IMG/VR virus record: IMGVR_UViG_3300012964_000056
Coordinates: 1-24,393 of that record
From: a virus
Reading direction: 5' to 3' (one strand)
DNA: 24,393 nt
How positions within the stretch are numbered: position 1 is the stretch's first letter; each line of letters opens with the position of its first letter. Positions 15,553 through 22,919 of the stretch are shown one piece after another. Under the pieces are notes generated by a model. The model was not told the origin of the DNA, did no database searches, and saw only the letters and a list, made by a program, of their open reading frames with translations. Both the position numbers and the translations under genes were made by a program.

Positions 15553-15899
15553 GGCAATTTCTCCAATTCGAATGCAGCATTAAAATTTGCACCATCAGCA
15601 GTGATAACTGGAGCTGTCTTAAATCTAAATGATTCCGTAATTTCTGTTCTTGGATTGCTCATATTGAATGGCAATGTTCCTGACTCTGTAGTTGTCACAT
15701 AGAATGTTCGTAAATAATCCACCTGAGCATTTGTGAGGAATAGGCTTACTGAATATTGACTGGCTTGTGCAACAAATCTACGTCTTACTTTTGCTGGTCC
15801 AGCATCCATAGTTGTTCTGATTGAAGTATCAGGAAAAGTTTCCTTGAATCCCGCTCTAAGAACTTTTGATGGTAATGTTGCTGGCCAACTTATTGTCAT
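15549..15899 (-). CDS. gpM-like minor tail protein
   Basis: Protein of 116 residues immediately downstream of the tape-measure gene. It begins SWPATLPSKVLRAGFKETFP and contains VRRRFVAQASQYSVSLFLTN, then YLRTFYVTTTESGTLPFNM and RFKTAPVITADGANFNAAFE. This order, a 'tl.v....ks....pg..trrrf' start, a core beta-sheet and a 'sf.w.dP' replacement, is typical of lambda gpM/distal-tail-like proteins that link the tape-measure tip to the tip complex. Sequence identity with lambda gpM is evidently low, so position carries much of the call. It follows a duplicated 11-bp element that contains its ribosome-binding site. Confidence 0.65.
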   Translation of the reverse strand: MTISWPATLPSKVLRAGFKETFPDTSIRTTMDAGPAKVRRRFVAQASQYSVSLFLTNAQVDYLRTFYVTTTESGTLPFNMSNPRTEITESFRFKTAPVITADGANFNAAFELEKLP

Positions 15900-15926
15900 A
15901 TCATCTTCCTATCATCTTCCTATCAT
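15900..15926. repeat. 11-bp tandem repeat duplicating stop codon and Shine-Dalgarno
   Basis: TCATCTTCCTA occurs twice head to tail (15901-15911 and 15912-15922) followed by a partial third copy (TCAT). On the minus strand each unit reads TAGGAAGATGA. One copy supplies the tape-measure TGA stop and the other the AGGA ribosome-binding site before the gpM-like ATG. Confidence 0.8.
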
Positions 15927-17810
15927 CGAAGGATTCAAGCCAAAAGTGTCTCTCAAAGCTTGGTTGGACATTGTTCCTGAATTTCTTATATTAGTGCTAA
16001 CCATTTCATCAATCATGATGGCAATATTTCTGTTGCCAGAACCATCAACTGATTCTGCCACTTCAACTTTGGAGTTTGTGCTGTTATAAACATTCACAGT
16101 TGTTGCAGAACTTCCTATTTGTCCTATGCTTCCTCTTCCAGGAGGATTGAAAAGTTCTGGACCATTCTCACCAACAACATATGACATTCCCTGATATACG
16201 TCTCCACCACCAGCTCTGCCACCACCAAATATTCCGCCAAGAGAAGAGAATATGCTTCCACCCATGGAGCCAAGCATATCAGAAAGTGGACCAGTAATGG
16301 ATTGTCTAACTGCAATTCTTGCCAAATCACTCACGATTGAATTTGCCAAATCTTTAAAGCTAAGTTTGCCAGTGGTGACAAAGGATACTAAAGCGTCTTC
16401 AGCACCATGAAAAGCATTGGTAATTGATTTATCGACAAGAGAGCCGATGTCAGAGAATTCATCTTTCATGCGTAACAAGCCACGCATGAATCCTCCACTT
16501 ATGGTTTTGTCAGCTTCTAAAAATTTCATATTGAGTCTGTCCATGGCATCAGCATATTGATCTGCAGTTATTGCGCCAGAAGACAATAAGAAATTTAAAT
16601 CTTCTTGTGCAGTTTCATATTCTTTCATGTTTGGGACAAGACCCTTGAGAAGTTCTTTTTGTCTCTCGTATGCTTCTGTAACTGTAGTTAAAGCAATTGC
16701 TCCACCACCAGTGCCTGTTCTTGCTTCCATCTTTTCTGCAAATTTCTTGGCAGATGCTTCGGATTGCTCTCTGGATTTTCTTATGAATTCTTGCATCTTG
16801 CCTTCTGAATCCATTCCAGGAGTTGACATCAAATCTTCTTGCTTCTTCAATATCTCTTCATTTGCTGCTTCTTGAATTCCTTTTAGCAAATCCTTTTGTC
16901 CTGTGGCAAGAGCATACATCATTGCAAATCCACCACCAACTATGGTTGTTGATTGCTCGAATGCAGTTCGCACACCTTTGATGGCAACTGTTAATTTGTC
17001 TATGAACCAAGCAACAGAATCAATTGCATCTTTTGTTCTCTGTGCCCATATATCTGCACCATCAGCACTATCTATGAACCATAAAGCCATGTCTTCAATT
17101 ATTGGAGCAAGCTCTATTCCTACTTTGCCAACAATTCCTCCAATAGCTTGACCAACTCTGCCCATTGCATCTTTTGCTTGTTCTACTTTTGCAACATCAA
17201 CTCTATTTAAAGAAATTCCAAATTTATCATTGAATGCTGCAGCATCCTCAATCTTTCTGCCATATTCATCAAACACATTGACCATGCCACGCGCACCTCT
17301 GCCAAATATTTCCATGGCAGTTGTCATTTGCTGAGTTGGATTTTGTATTCTAGACAAAGCAGTTGCAATTCTATCGAATTGTTTGTCTGGAGACAAGTTG
17401 ATCAATTCTTTTGCACTAATGCCAATGGATTCAAAAGCTCTTTTTTGTGCATCGCTACCTTTTGCAGCTTCAACTAAATTCCTTTGCATGATAGTTAGAT
17501 TTGAGGTTAATGCTTCGATGCCAACTCCAGCTCCTCCAGCTACTGTTTTCATATTCACTAGAGCTTCATACGATATGCCAAAAGAATCAGCAAGTTTGGC
17601 ATTGGCATCTATCATCTCCATTTGCTGACTAATGATCCTCTCTGCAAATCTAACAGAGGCAAAGCTAACGTATGCAGCAAATGCTTTCTTGATAGTTGAG
17701 CTCATTCTTTCGGCAGTTGATTCAGTGTTTTTAAGCTTGGCATTAACCTTATCCAAGCCATCGCTGGCTGGTTTTGGATCTACAATAACTCTGATATTGA
17801 AATCAGTCAC
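15912..17810 (-). CDS. H-like: Tape-measure protein
   Basis: Protein of 632 residues that sets tail length and passes through the tube at DNA ejection. The N-terminal part has long helices and heptad-like spacing (DGLDKVNAKLKNTESTAERM), then the segment SFGISYEALVNMKTVAGGAG with LSRIQNPTQQMTTAMEIFGRG typical of TMP families. A hydrophobic stretch lies in the middle (STTIVGGGFAMMYALATG). The C-terminal region resembles the lambda tape-measure C-terminal domain (TGKLSFKDLANSIVSDLARI, then a Gly-rich GGIFGGGRAGGGDVYQG and VGENGPELFNPPGRG). The start is GTG within a GTGA overlap with the GT frame. At roughly 0.15 nm per residue, a length rule known from other siphoviruses, the tail would be near 95 nm. 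Confidence 0.92.
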   Translation of the reverse strand: MTDFNIRVIVDPKPASDGLDKVNAKLKNTESTAERMSSTIKKAFAAYVSFASVRFAERIISQQMEMIDANAKLADSFGISYEALVNMKTVAGGAGVGIEALTSNLTIMQRNLVEAAKGSDAQKRAFESIGISAKELINLSPDKQFDRIATALSRIQNPTQQMTTAMEIFGRGARGMVNVFDEYGRKIEDAAAFNDKFGISLNRVDVAKVEQAKDAMGRVGQAIGGIVGKVGIELAPIIEDMALWFIDSADGADIWAQRTKDAIDSVAWFIDKLTVAIKGVRTAFEQSTTIVGGGFAMMYALATGQKDLLKGIQEAANEEILKKQEDLMSTPGMDSEGKMQEFIRKSREQSEASAKKFAEKMEARTGTGGGAIALTTVTEAYERQKELLKGLVPNMKEYETAQEDLNFLLSSGAITADQYADAMDRLNMKFLEADKTISGGFMRGLLRMKDEFSDIGSLVDKSITNAFHGAEDALVSFVTTGKLSFKDLANSIVSDLARIAVRQSITGPLSDMLGSMGGSIFSSLGGIFGGGRAGGGDVYQGMSYVVGENGPELFNPPGRGSIGQIGSSATTVNVYNSTNSKVEVAESVDGSGNRNIAIMIDEMVSTNIRNSGTMSNQALRDTFGLNPSMIGR

Positions 17811-18145
17811 TGTTTATTATTCCTTTCCTGCTCTTTCCTGTGCCAATCAAGATAGAATGTGTCCATAGCTTTAATTATACTGATAAATAAATCAATAGTA
17901 AAGCTATCTAGGCAATGATATTGTGCATATAAAAGCATATCTCTCCAAGGAATTGGACCAAGAGACATACCAATCTGACGACATGTGCTCAATTCTGAAA
18001 ATGCTTTCATATAAAATGCATCGCCTGAAATTAAGATAGGCTCTTCAATTACCCAGTCTGGTAAAGGTTGCCCTCTCTCTTGGGAAGCTGCAACTACGAA
18101 TCCATCTCTCTGCCATCGCAACTCCCATTCCAGACGTTCTATTAG
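17807..18145 (-). CDS. GT-like: Tail assembly chaperone extension GT, made by -1 frameshifting
   Basis: The 112 codons that extend the upstream chaperone if ribosomes slip -1 at the A AAA AAC heptamer. The shifted frame reads LIERLEWELRWQRDGFVVAA and continues to IKAMDTFYLDWHRKEQERNN. It could only start on its own at a TTG (18121), without a convincing Shine-Dalgarno, which fits frameshift expression. The fusion (about 253 residues) would bind both the tape measure and tail-tube subunits, as in lambda gpG-T. Position directly upstream of the tape-measure gene is conserved for such pairs. The sequence contains helical and Trp-rich stretches but no other motif. Confidence 0.78.
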   Translation of the reverse strand, partial: LIERLEWELRWQRDGFVVAASQERGQPLPDWVIEEPILISGDAFYMKAFSELSTCRQIGMSLGPIPWRDMLLYAQYHCLDSFTIDLFISIIKAMDTFYLDWHRKEQERNNKQ

Positions 18146-18567
18146 TTTTTTGTTTCATCCTCAATATTCACAGATCCATTAGTGAAATTTACAGGATTAG
18201 CTGCAAAAATTCTAATCTCATCAAAAATGTAATTTGGCAAAGCATCAAGAAAAGCAGAAACATTTTCCTTGTTGAATTCAACTTCTGCACCATTAACATC
18301 GACAACATTCCATTCCTTAATAATGTGCTCTGCATAAAGCTTCTTATCATTGTTGCGATTTTCAATAATCATATCAGCAGTAACATTATTTACCTTGCCA
18401 CGAGATAACATTTTGCTTCTCTTTAATACAGCATTTAGATATGCTTTATTTGCATCTGTGGCAGGTGCAAGAGTCAAACACATGTCTCCCTCTAATTGAG
18501 AAAGCTCATATTTGACTAATGATGCTTCAGAAACATCAGCCTTTTTAATATTAGAAAAATCTACCAT
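18142..18567 (-). CDS. G-like: Tail assembly chaperone (gpG-like)
   Basis: Protein of 141 residues that coats the tape measure before tail-tube polymerisation. It follows the major tail protein and precedes the GT frame and the tape-measure gene, the position of lambda gpG. Sequence features: a charged start (MVDFSNIKKADVSEASLVKY), the segment LTLAPATDANKAYLNAVLKR, and KLYAEHIIKEWNVVDVNGAE, where 'W.v.d..G' recalls tail chaperones that resemble lambda gpG and DUF-type relatives. I chose the ATG at 18567 with GGAGGAATAAA just before it; a longer frame to 18615 would place translation through the hairpin. Its last sense codons form the slippery site ACA AAA AAC, next to the TAA stop. Confidence 0.78.
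   Translation of the reverse strand: MVDFSNIKKADVSEASLVKYELSQLEGDMCLTLAPATDANKAYLNAVLKRSKMLSRGKVNNVTADMIIENRNNDKKLYAEHIIKEWNVVDVNGAEVEFNKENVSAFLDALPNYIFDEIRIFAANPVNFTNGSVNIEDETKN
18145..18151 (-). promoter_or_regulatory. -1 ribosomal frameshift heptamer A AAA AAC
   Basis: The zero frame reads ACA AAA AAC TAA, so the heptamer X XXY YYZ is A AAA AAC with correct phasing, directly before the stop codon of the G-like gene. After a -1 slip the next codons are CTA ATA GAA and the frame stays open for 112 codons to the GT stop at 17807. The phase and position match G/GT-type programmed frameshifting. I do not see an obvious downstream pseudoknot. Confidence 0.75.
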
Positions 18568-18590
18568 TTTATTCCTCCGAGTTGTTGGGC

Positions 18591-18643
18591 GAGGAGAGAA
18601 GATAACTCTCGGCAATCATCTTCTCTCCTCTATCGCTAGCGAT
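18591..18643. repeat. Two inverted repeats between major tail protein and G genes
   Basis: A perfect 13-bp inverted repeat (GAGGAGAGAAGAT at 18591-18603 and its complement at 18618-18630) flanks a 14-nt loop. Next to it lies the perfect 12-bp palindrome ATCGCTAGCGAT (18632-18643). On the minus strand they follow the major tail protein stop and precede the G Shine-Dalgarno. No T run follows, so neither is a classical terminator. They may stabilise or partly terminate the abundant tail-protein mRNA. Confidence 0.7.
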
Positions 18644-18650
18644 TAACCTA

Positions 18651-20375
18651 TTAAGCAGGTATGTATGGGAACAGGGACACACCAATGCTAGTTCCGAGAA
18701 TTGCATCTTCAAATGCCTGACCAGTTAATGCAATTTTAACTGATTCATTCATTGTCAGATTCTTTGCTCCACCACCAAGAGTCATAGATGGAATATCTAC
18801 TAGTATAGCTCCATCATCATTCTTAATGGAGAAATCCATTGTAACAGTTTCATTATTTCTAATTGCATCTACTACTGCAGAGTTAGTGAAGATAAGTTCC
18901 GCAGTAACATTCACATCAAAGTTTCCAGCATTCATGAACACTGCACCCAGAGTGGCAAGAGCTTTTTCTGGAGACACATTATTCATTAATGTTACTGATA
19001 AGTTTTTGAAGTATGTACTGAGTCCTGTCTCATCGTATTTCTGCAATCTCAATCTTGCAATATCAGAAGAAGTTCCGAATGCAACCTTTTGAGTTGGAGC
19101 GAGAGCATTTGCAGCTGTTGAGTTTCTTGTAGTTGTTGGCAAGTCTGTATCCATACCTATGAAACCAAGCTGTAATGATGCCTTATCAGTCAAAGGAAGT
19201 GTGAATTGCATGCTATTGCAATAGTTTCCTTTAGCATATTCATACATTGGCACGCCAACTGCACTCAAGTCTGGCATAGCAAGTTCAAATGTGTAGGCTT
19301 GCTCTTTGTAGTCTGCATCATCTACTGATACGTTGCGAGCAAATCTGCCAAAATACAATTCGATGTCTTTGCCTGTTCCTGCATCTACTGTGAATGTCAA
19401 TGAGGTTTTATCCAGAGATAAAAGATTTGCTGCGATCGCAGTGATTCGTGCATATCCTGTATCTGCTGCTGTAGCGAATTTGCTTCCTGCTGTCGAGCCA
19501 CCAATCCAAATAGATTGACCAACCGTCAGACCAAGAGTTGTAAAGTCAAGAACAACAGAAGCCAGATCGCCACCAGACGTGATGGACAAATCTCCTGTGG
19601 CTGCTTTTCTACCAGCAATTGCCAGCGTTGCATTTCTGGTTGATGCTACTGTCTCTGCAGTCAAGCCAGTGATGTGGATGTTAGTTGCTATGGAGTTTGA
19701 TAACACAGTCTTGATACCATTGTTAGCTGCAACTGCAAATCCTCTTGCATACACTAAAGTATTTGCAGCAAGAGCACCACCAGAAGCAACAGTATAACCA
19801 CCAGAAGCTGGAGTTGTTGCAATTCCAAGTCCTGCAGGATCCACACTATAGCTACCTGCAGAAGTAATTGTGACTGTGGCAACTGCAGAACCAGAAAGAG
19901 TGGCAACAGTCAGAACTGCCTTTGTTCCTGTACCTGCAACTTCGAGTTTGTCACCTACTATGTATCCTGTACCACCAGCACTCACAACGGCTGTAGCAAC
20001 TGTGTACGGACCGGCACCAGCAGAAGTAATATCAAATGTTGCACCTGAACCTGCACCACCTGCAGTAACTGCTGTTGGCTTGAATTCTGATGTGCCATTG
20101 AATGTAGAGAAGGTAAATCCTTCAACGAAATCTGCAAAAGGCTCTATTGTCAAGTCTTGAGTGAACTCTACAGAACTATTCAAATCGCTGATTGTGCCTT
20201 TCTGTCTTTGTTTGCGTTTTGAGATAGGCTCTCTGGATACTGTTGAAATTGTCGAGCCATAAGTATTGATGGCATTTGGTTCTGTCTGCTTCCATTGAGG
20301 TGCAGCATCAATAGTTCCTGCTACTGTTTCTTTGGCATAATTTAAACCTACGTTATTGGTGACTACTCTACTCAT
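18651..20375 (-). CDS. V-like: Major tail (tube) protein with inserted beta domain
   Basis: Protein of 574 residues expected to form the tail tube. It is identified by its place between the tail terminator and the chaperone pair and by family-like sequence at the start (GLNYAKETVAGTIDAAPQWK, REPISKRKQRQKGT) and in the core (CNSMQFTLPLTDKASLQLGF, VTLMNNVSPEKALATLGAVF, TMDFSIKNDDG). A Gly/Ala/Thr-rich insert spans about residues 101-197, with GGTGYIVGDKLEVAGTGTKA, a motif seen in many phage surface domains. The insert may project outward. The gene starts with AGGGAGATAA before its ATG and is followed by two inverted repeats. Length is well above the 230-350 usual for simple tube proteins. Confidence 0.82.
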   Translation of the reverse strand: MSRVVTNNVGLNYAKETVAGTIDAAPQWKQTEPNAINTYGSTISTVSREPISKRKQRQKGTISDLNSSVEFTQDLTIEPFADFVEGFTFSTFNGTSEFKPTAVTAGGAGSGATFDITSAGAGPYTVATAVVSAGGTGYIVGDKLEVAGTGTKAVLTVATLSGSAVATVTITSAGSYSVDPAGLGIATTPASGGYTVASGGALAANTLVYARGFAVAANNGIKTVLSNSIATNIHITGLTAETVASTRNATLAIAGRKAATGDLSITSGGDLASVVLDFTTLGLTVGQSIWIGGSTAGSKFATAADTGYARITAIAANLLSLDKTSLTFTVDAGTGKDIELYFGRFARNVSVDDADYKEQAYTFELAMPDLSAVGVPMYEYAKGNYCNSMQFTLPLTDKASLQLGFIGMDTDLPTTTRNSTAANALAPTQKVAFGTSSDIARLRLQKYDETGLSTYFKNLSVTLMNNVSPEKALATLGAVFMNAGNFDVNVTAELIFTNSAVVDAIRNNETVTMDFSIKNDDGAILVDIPSMTLGGGAKNLTMNESVKIALTGQAFEDAILGTSIGVSLFPYIPA

Positions 20376-20387
20376 TTAATTATCTCC

Positions 20388-20789
20388 CTACTTTGTTTGG
20401 TTGTATTCGAATTGTATTTCTGCTATAGTCTGTTTCCAAGGCACATCATCAATGCCTTCTCTCACAAAGGCATCATAACATCTGATGTCATTGAATGTCA
20501 CTCCTTCAAATATAGTTCTTGCCAAGTCACAAAGCAAATCTGATTCCTTAACTCCTGTGCCAATTTTAGAAAATATTTGAATATAGATAGAGCCTTTGCG
20601 TAAATAACTTCTGTTTCCTGTGGTGCCAAGAGTTTCTTGGACACTTGAATTATTTCTAACTGATAACCTAACCCATTGATCTCTGGATGGCTTGAAATCT
20701 TCATTATCAAAAGTATATATTGATGCATCACCCCATTGGGTTACGAATCTTTTGTAAATTAATTTTCTTATATCAGTTAGGGTTGACAT
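20388..20789 (-). CDS. U-like: Tail terminator protein, DUF4128/gpU-like
   Basis: Protein of 133 residues that caps the tail tube and joins it to the head. It starts MSTLTDIRKLIYKRF, then has VRLSVRNNSSVQETLG, the segment RSYLRKGSIYIQIFSKIGTG, and ends with WKQTIAEIQFEYNQT. This order, an N-terminal helix, a beta strand with 'wvR.sv....s.q.slg', a 'y.r.G.i.iqif...g.G' strand and a C-terminal '..v.v.f.y...', is typical of DUF4128/gpU-type terminators. I chose the ATG at 20789 because AAGGAA lies at correct spacing; a TTG two codons upstream is too close to it. It overlaps the gp10-like gene by 17 nt. Confidence 0.75.
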   Translation of the reverse strand: MSTLTDIRKLIYKRFVTQWGDASIYTFDNEDFKPSRDQWVRLSVRNNSSVQETLGTTGNRSYLRKGSIYIQIFSKIGTGVKESDLLCDLARTIFEGVTFNDIRCYDAFVREGIDDVPWKQTIAEIQFEYNQTK

Positions 20790-21198
20790 TATCAAGTTCC
20801 TTAAGATTTTGTGTTAGTGCAATTTCTACTGATTGCCTAACAAATCCTGCTGGCGCCTTTTGACTATGTCCTTCATCAAGTCGTTTGATATATGGAACAT
20901 TATTGCTTATGAAAATGGCACCATCTTTAATTTCATAATTAGCTACCCTAGAGACTCCTTCTGCTGCAATTGCTGCTCTAGCTGCCACAGCTGATTTTGC
21001 TTCTTCAGGATCTTTTGGTGGTGTGCCATCAAGACTATGAGAAGATCCTATGGATGGTATCCAGTTGGCTCTAGCCCAGCCAGTATCTACTGGGGTTATT
21101 TCTTGAAGATTGGCTACGATATCCAAAGACATTTTTTTGATGACTTTTGTCGTCACCTTTTCAATGTCTGCAATTATCGTATCAATCTCTGTAGCCAA
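20773..21198 (-). CDS. HK97 gp10-like head-tail/tail completion protein
   Basis: Protein of 141 residues with the hallmark of the HK97 gp10 / minor tail Z family: ITPVDTGWARANWIPSIGSS near residues 34-53, where TPVDTG-x-(L/A)R is the conserved motif, and ISNNVPYIKRLDEGHSQKAP near residues 97-116, the 'n...Ya..lE.G.s..ap.g' signature. These proteins act at the head-tail joint or in tail completion. Translation starts at TTG with GGAG about 8 nt upstream; the nearby ATG is out of frame. The gene lies between the connector region and the tail terminator, as in related phages. Confidence 0.85.
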   Translation of the reverse strand: MATEIDTIIADIEKVTTKVIKKMSLDIVANLQEITPVDTGWARANWIPSIGSSHSLDGTPPKDPEEAKSAVAARAAIAAEGVSRVANYEIKDGAIFISNNVPYIKRLDEGHSQKAPAGFVRQSVEIALTQNLKELDNVNPN

Positions 21199-21213
21199 CT
21201 GGACATCTCCATG

Positions 21214-21498
21214 TTATTTACGTTTGCTGCCCTTTTTCTTTTTAGATTTTTTGACAACATCAGGTTTTTTATCTTTTATTGTTTTAGCAACATTTTCTTT
21301 AGTACCATGCATAATGACTCTAGGAGCATGCATAATGAAATTTGCCTCGAACAATTTGCTCAATTTTCTTTCATCAATGCCAAGCTCTTCATGAGGGAAG
21401 ATGTCGCCAGATTTAAAGTTCTGTCCATCGTACAGGAAGCTCTTTCTGGCGACATAATTTCCATGAGGACTAAATGGTTGCCGAGATATCAAAGCCAT
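21214..21498 (-). CDS. Small basic head/connector-region protein of unknown function
   Basis: Protein of 94 residues, starting MALISRQPFSPHGNYVARKS and ending in a strongly Lys-rich tail (KKSKKKKGSKRK). The middle has FKSGDIFPHEELGIDERKLS. No motif is certain. It has a strong GGAGGT before the ATG. Position between the major capsid protein and the gp10-like protein suggests a head-tail joining or DNA-binding role, and the basic tail could contact DNA or an acidic partner. This is inference. Confidence 0.65.
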   Translation of the reverse strand: MALISRQPFSPHGNYVARKSFLYDGQNFKSGDIFPHEELGIDERKLSKLFEANFIMHAPRVIMHGTKENVAKTIKDKKPDVVKKSKKKKGSKRK

Positions 21499-21512
21499 TT
21501 AAACCTCCATCC

Positions 21513-22502
21513 TTATGCTACGATTGTGTCGAAGAAGTAGCCAAGATCAGCAGCAACAAGCTTCTGGTCAAATGCCATTTCGATTTCAACACGATCAGAA
21601 GAAAGATTTTCCATACGGAATTTCTTAATACGCTGACCAGCACCAGCAGCACCTGTATAACCAGTCCAGCTGAAAGTGTAACCAGCTGTAGGAGTCATGA
21701 TTCCAGGAGTTGGAGCAGAATAGCACAACAGAGCTTTTTTGCCACCAATAAATGCATGGGTAGCAGTTTGGCCTGTTGCTGCAGTATTCTCTACTGCTTT
21801 CATGATGTGGATATTATCAACTTCAAACAGAGCTTTGAGAGCTTCAATATTCACACGAGCAGCACCACCTGCAGTTTGACCATATTTTACACGGTCAACG
21901 ATATCAGGATGGTCAACCAGAGCATCCCAAACAGCCTGACCAATAACAAGAGTGTTAGGCTCAAAACCAGTTGATTGAAGAACTGAAGATTTACCTTTGC
22001 GAACATTGTTGATAGGATCAGAAGCAGCATCATTCCACTGACGGAAAGTAGTTGTGTTGTTCTCTGCAGAAGCAACGCCATCTACGTCACCAGTCCAAAG
22101 ACCACCAGCAAAATATTTGCTAACCCAAAGCTTTTCTCTGCGGATGAAAGCCTGACCAGTAAGCAATTCAGTTGCTTCACGATCAAGATCCAGAACAGAA
22201 TCAGCATTTGCACGACGTTGGTCATCAATGTCGTGGTGAAGTGCATGAACAGGAGCAAAATAGTTTGGAGTTGCATCTACTTTGAATTCTGCACCTGCAG
22301 ATTCAGTTGATGGTGCACGAACTTCCATGTTTGATTTATTGAAATAAGCACGGTCGTAAGTGTAATACAGGTCTGACTGCTTAGAGACAGAAATGTTTGG
22401 AAACACTTTGTCTGCTACATAGTTAGTTGCCTTTTGGATAAATGCCACTGAAATATCAGTGAGCGGTTGGTTTACGTGAACATCACCAGGAGTCGGATTC
22501 AT
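21513..22502 (-). CDS. Major capsid protein (HK97-fold candidate)
   Basis: Shell protein of 329 residues. Family-typical stretches include DISVAFIQKATNYVADKVFP near the start, YYTYDRAYFN, HALHHDIDDQRRANAD with LDREATELLTGQAFIRREKL, NTLVIGQAVWDALVDHPDIV in the middle and IEMAFDQKLVAADLGYFFDT at the end. These are characteristic of a group of phage major capsid proteins with DUF2190-type decoration partners, and the HK97 fold is inferred from that. No delta-domain is obvious, since a separate scaffold gene is present. An AAGGGA precedes the ATG. It is flanked by the decoration protein and connector-region genes in the usual order. Confidence 0.9.
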   Translation of the reverse strand: MNPTPGDVHVNQPLTDISVAFIQKATNYVADKVFPNISVSKQSDLYYTYDRAYFNKSNMEVRAPSTESAGAEFKVDATPNYFAPVHALHHDIDDQRRANADSVLDLDREATELLTGQAFIRREKLWVSKYFAGGLWTGDVDGVASAENNTTTFRQWNDAASDPINNVRKGKSSVLQSTGFEPNTLVIGQAVWDALVDHPDIVDRVKYGQTAGGAARVNIEALKALFEVDNIHIMKAVENTAATGQTATHAFIGGKKALLCYSAPTPGIMTPTAGYTFSWTGYTGAAGAGQRIKKFRMENLSSDRVEIEMAFDQKLVAADLGYFFDTIVA

Positions 22503-22534
22503 ATTTTATTTCCCTTCTTTGTTGTTAATTAAAA

Positions 22535-22906
22535 TTAGGCAAGGATGTGATGGTTAACTAGGAGAACACGAACGATGTCTCCAGCAACACCACCATCAAT
22601 TGCACGAGCAAGTACATGGTCAGCAGTAGCAGCAAGCAAGCCTGTGCCATCTGTATGAGATTGCACTTTGTCTCCTGCAGTTACGTTACCACCAAGCTTC
22701 AGTTGGCTGATGCCTGCGATACCAACTGTAGCAGCACGACCTGCAGCAGCTGGATCATTTTGTAGAATGCCAATGGCATCGCCACCAGCAGAAGCAACAG
22801 CATCAACTTGGCTGTCAGTTGCCAACTGCACGAAGCAGTATTGACTTGCAGACAGATCGCCACCAGCTTCCATAGTGACACACATTAGATTTTGTTCAGT
22901 AGCCAT
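22535..22906 (-). CDS. DUF2190-family capsid decoration protein
   Basis: Protein of 123 residues, Ala/Gly/Val-rich, with the DUF2190 pattern: QYCFVQLATDSQVDAVASAG, then AIGILQNDPAAAGRAATVGI, GGNVTAGDKVQSHTDGTG and AGDIVRVLLVNHHIL at the end ('aiGvl...p.aG..a.V...G'). Members trimerise on the capsid surface and stabilise the shell. It lies directly upstream of the major capsid gene with AGGGAGAT before its ATG. Confidence 0.85.
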   Translation of the reverse strand: MATEQNLMCVTMEAGGDLSASQYCFVQLATDSQVDAVASAGGDAIGILQNDPAAAGRAATVGIAGISQLKLGGNVTAGDKVQSHTDGTGLLAATADHVLARAIDGGVAGDIVRVLLVNHHILA

Positions 22907-22919
22907 ATTTATATCTCCC

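Noticed and set aside
18568-18615. N-terminal extension of the G-like protein to 18615
   Set aside because: It would translate through the hairpin region, lacks a ribosome-binding site, and the ATG at 18567 has a strong GGAGGA.
21037-21540. Plus-strand open frame of 167 codons over the gp10-like and basic-protein genes
   Set aside because: Antisense to two supported genes and rich in Phe/Cys/Ile as expected for a shadow of Lys/Glu-rich coding sequence.
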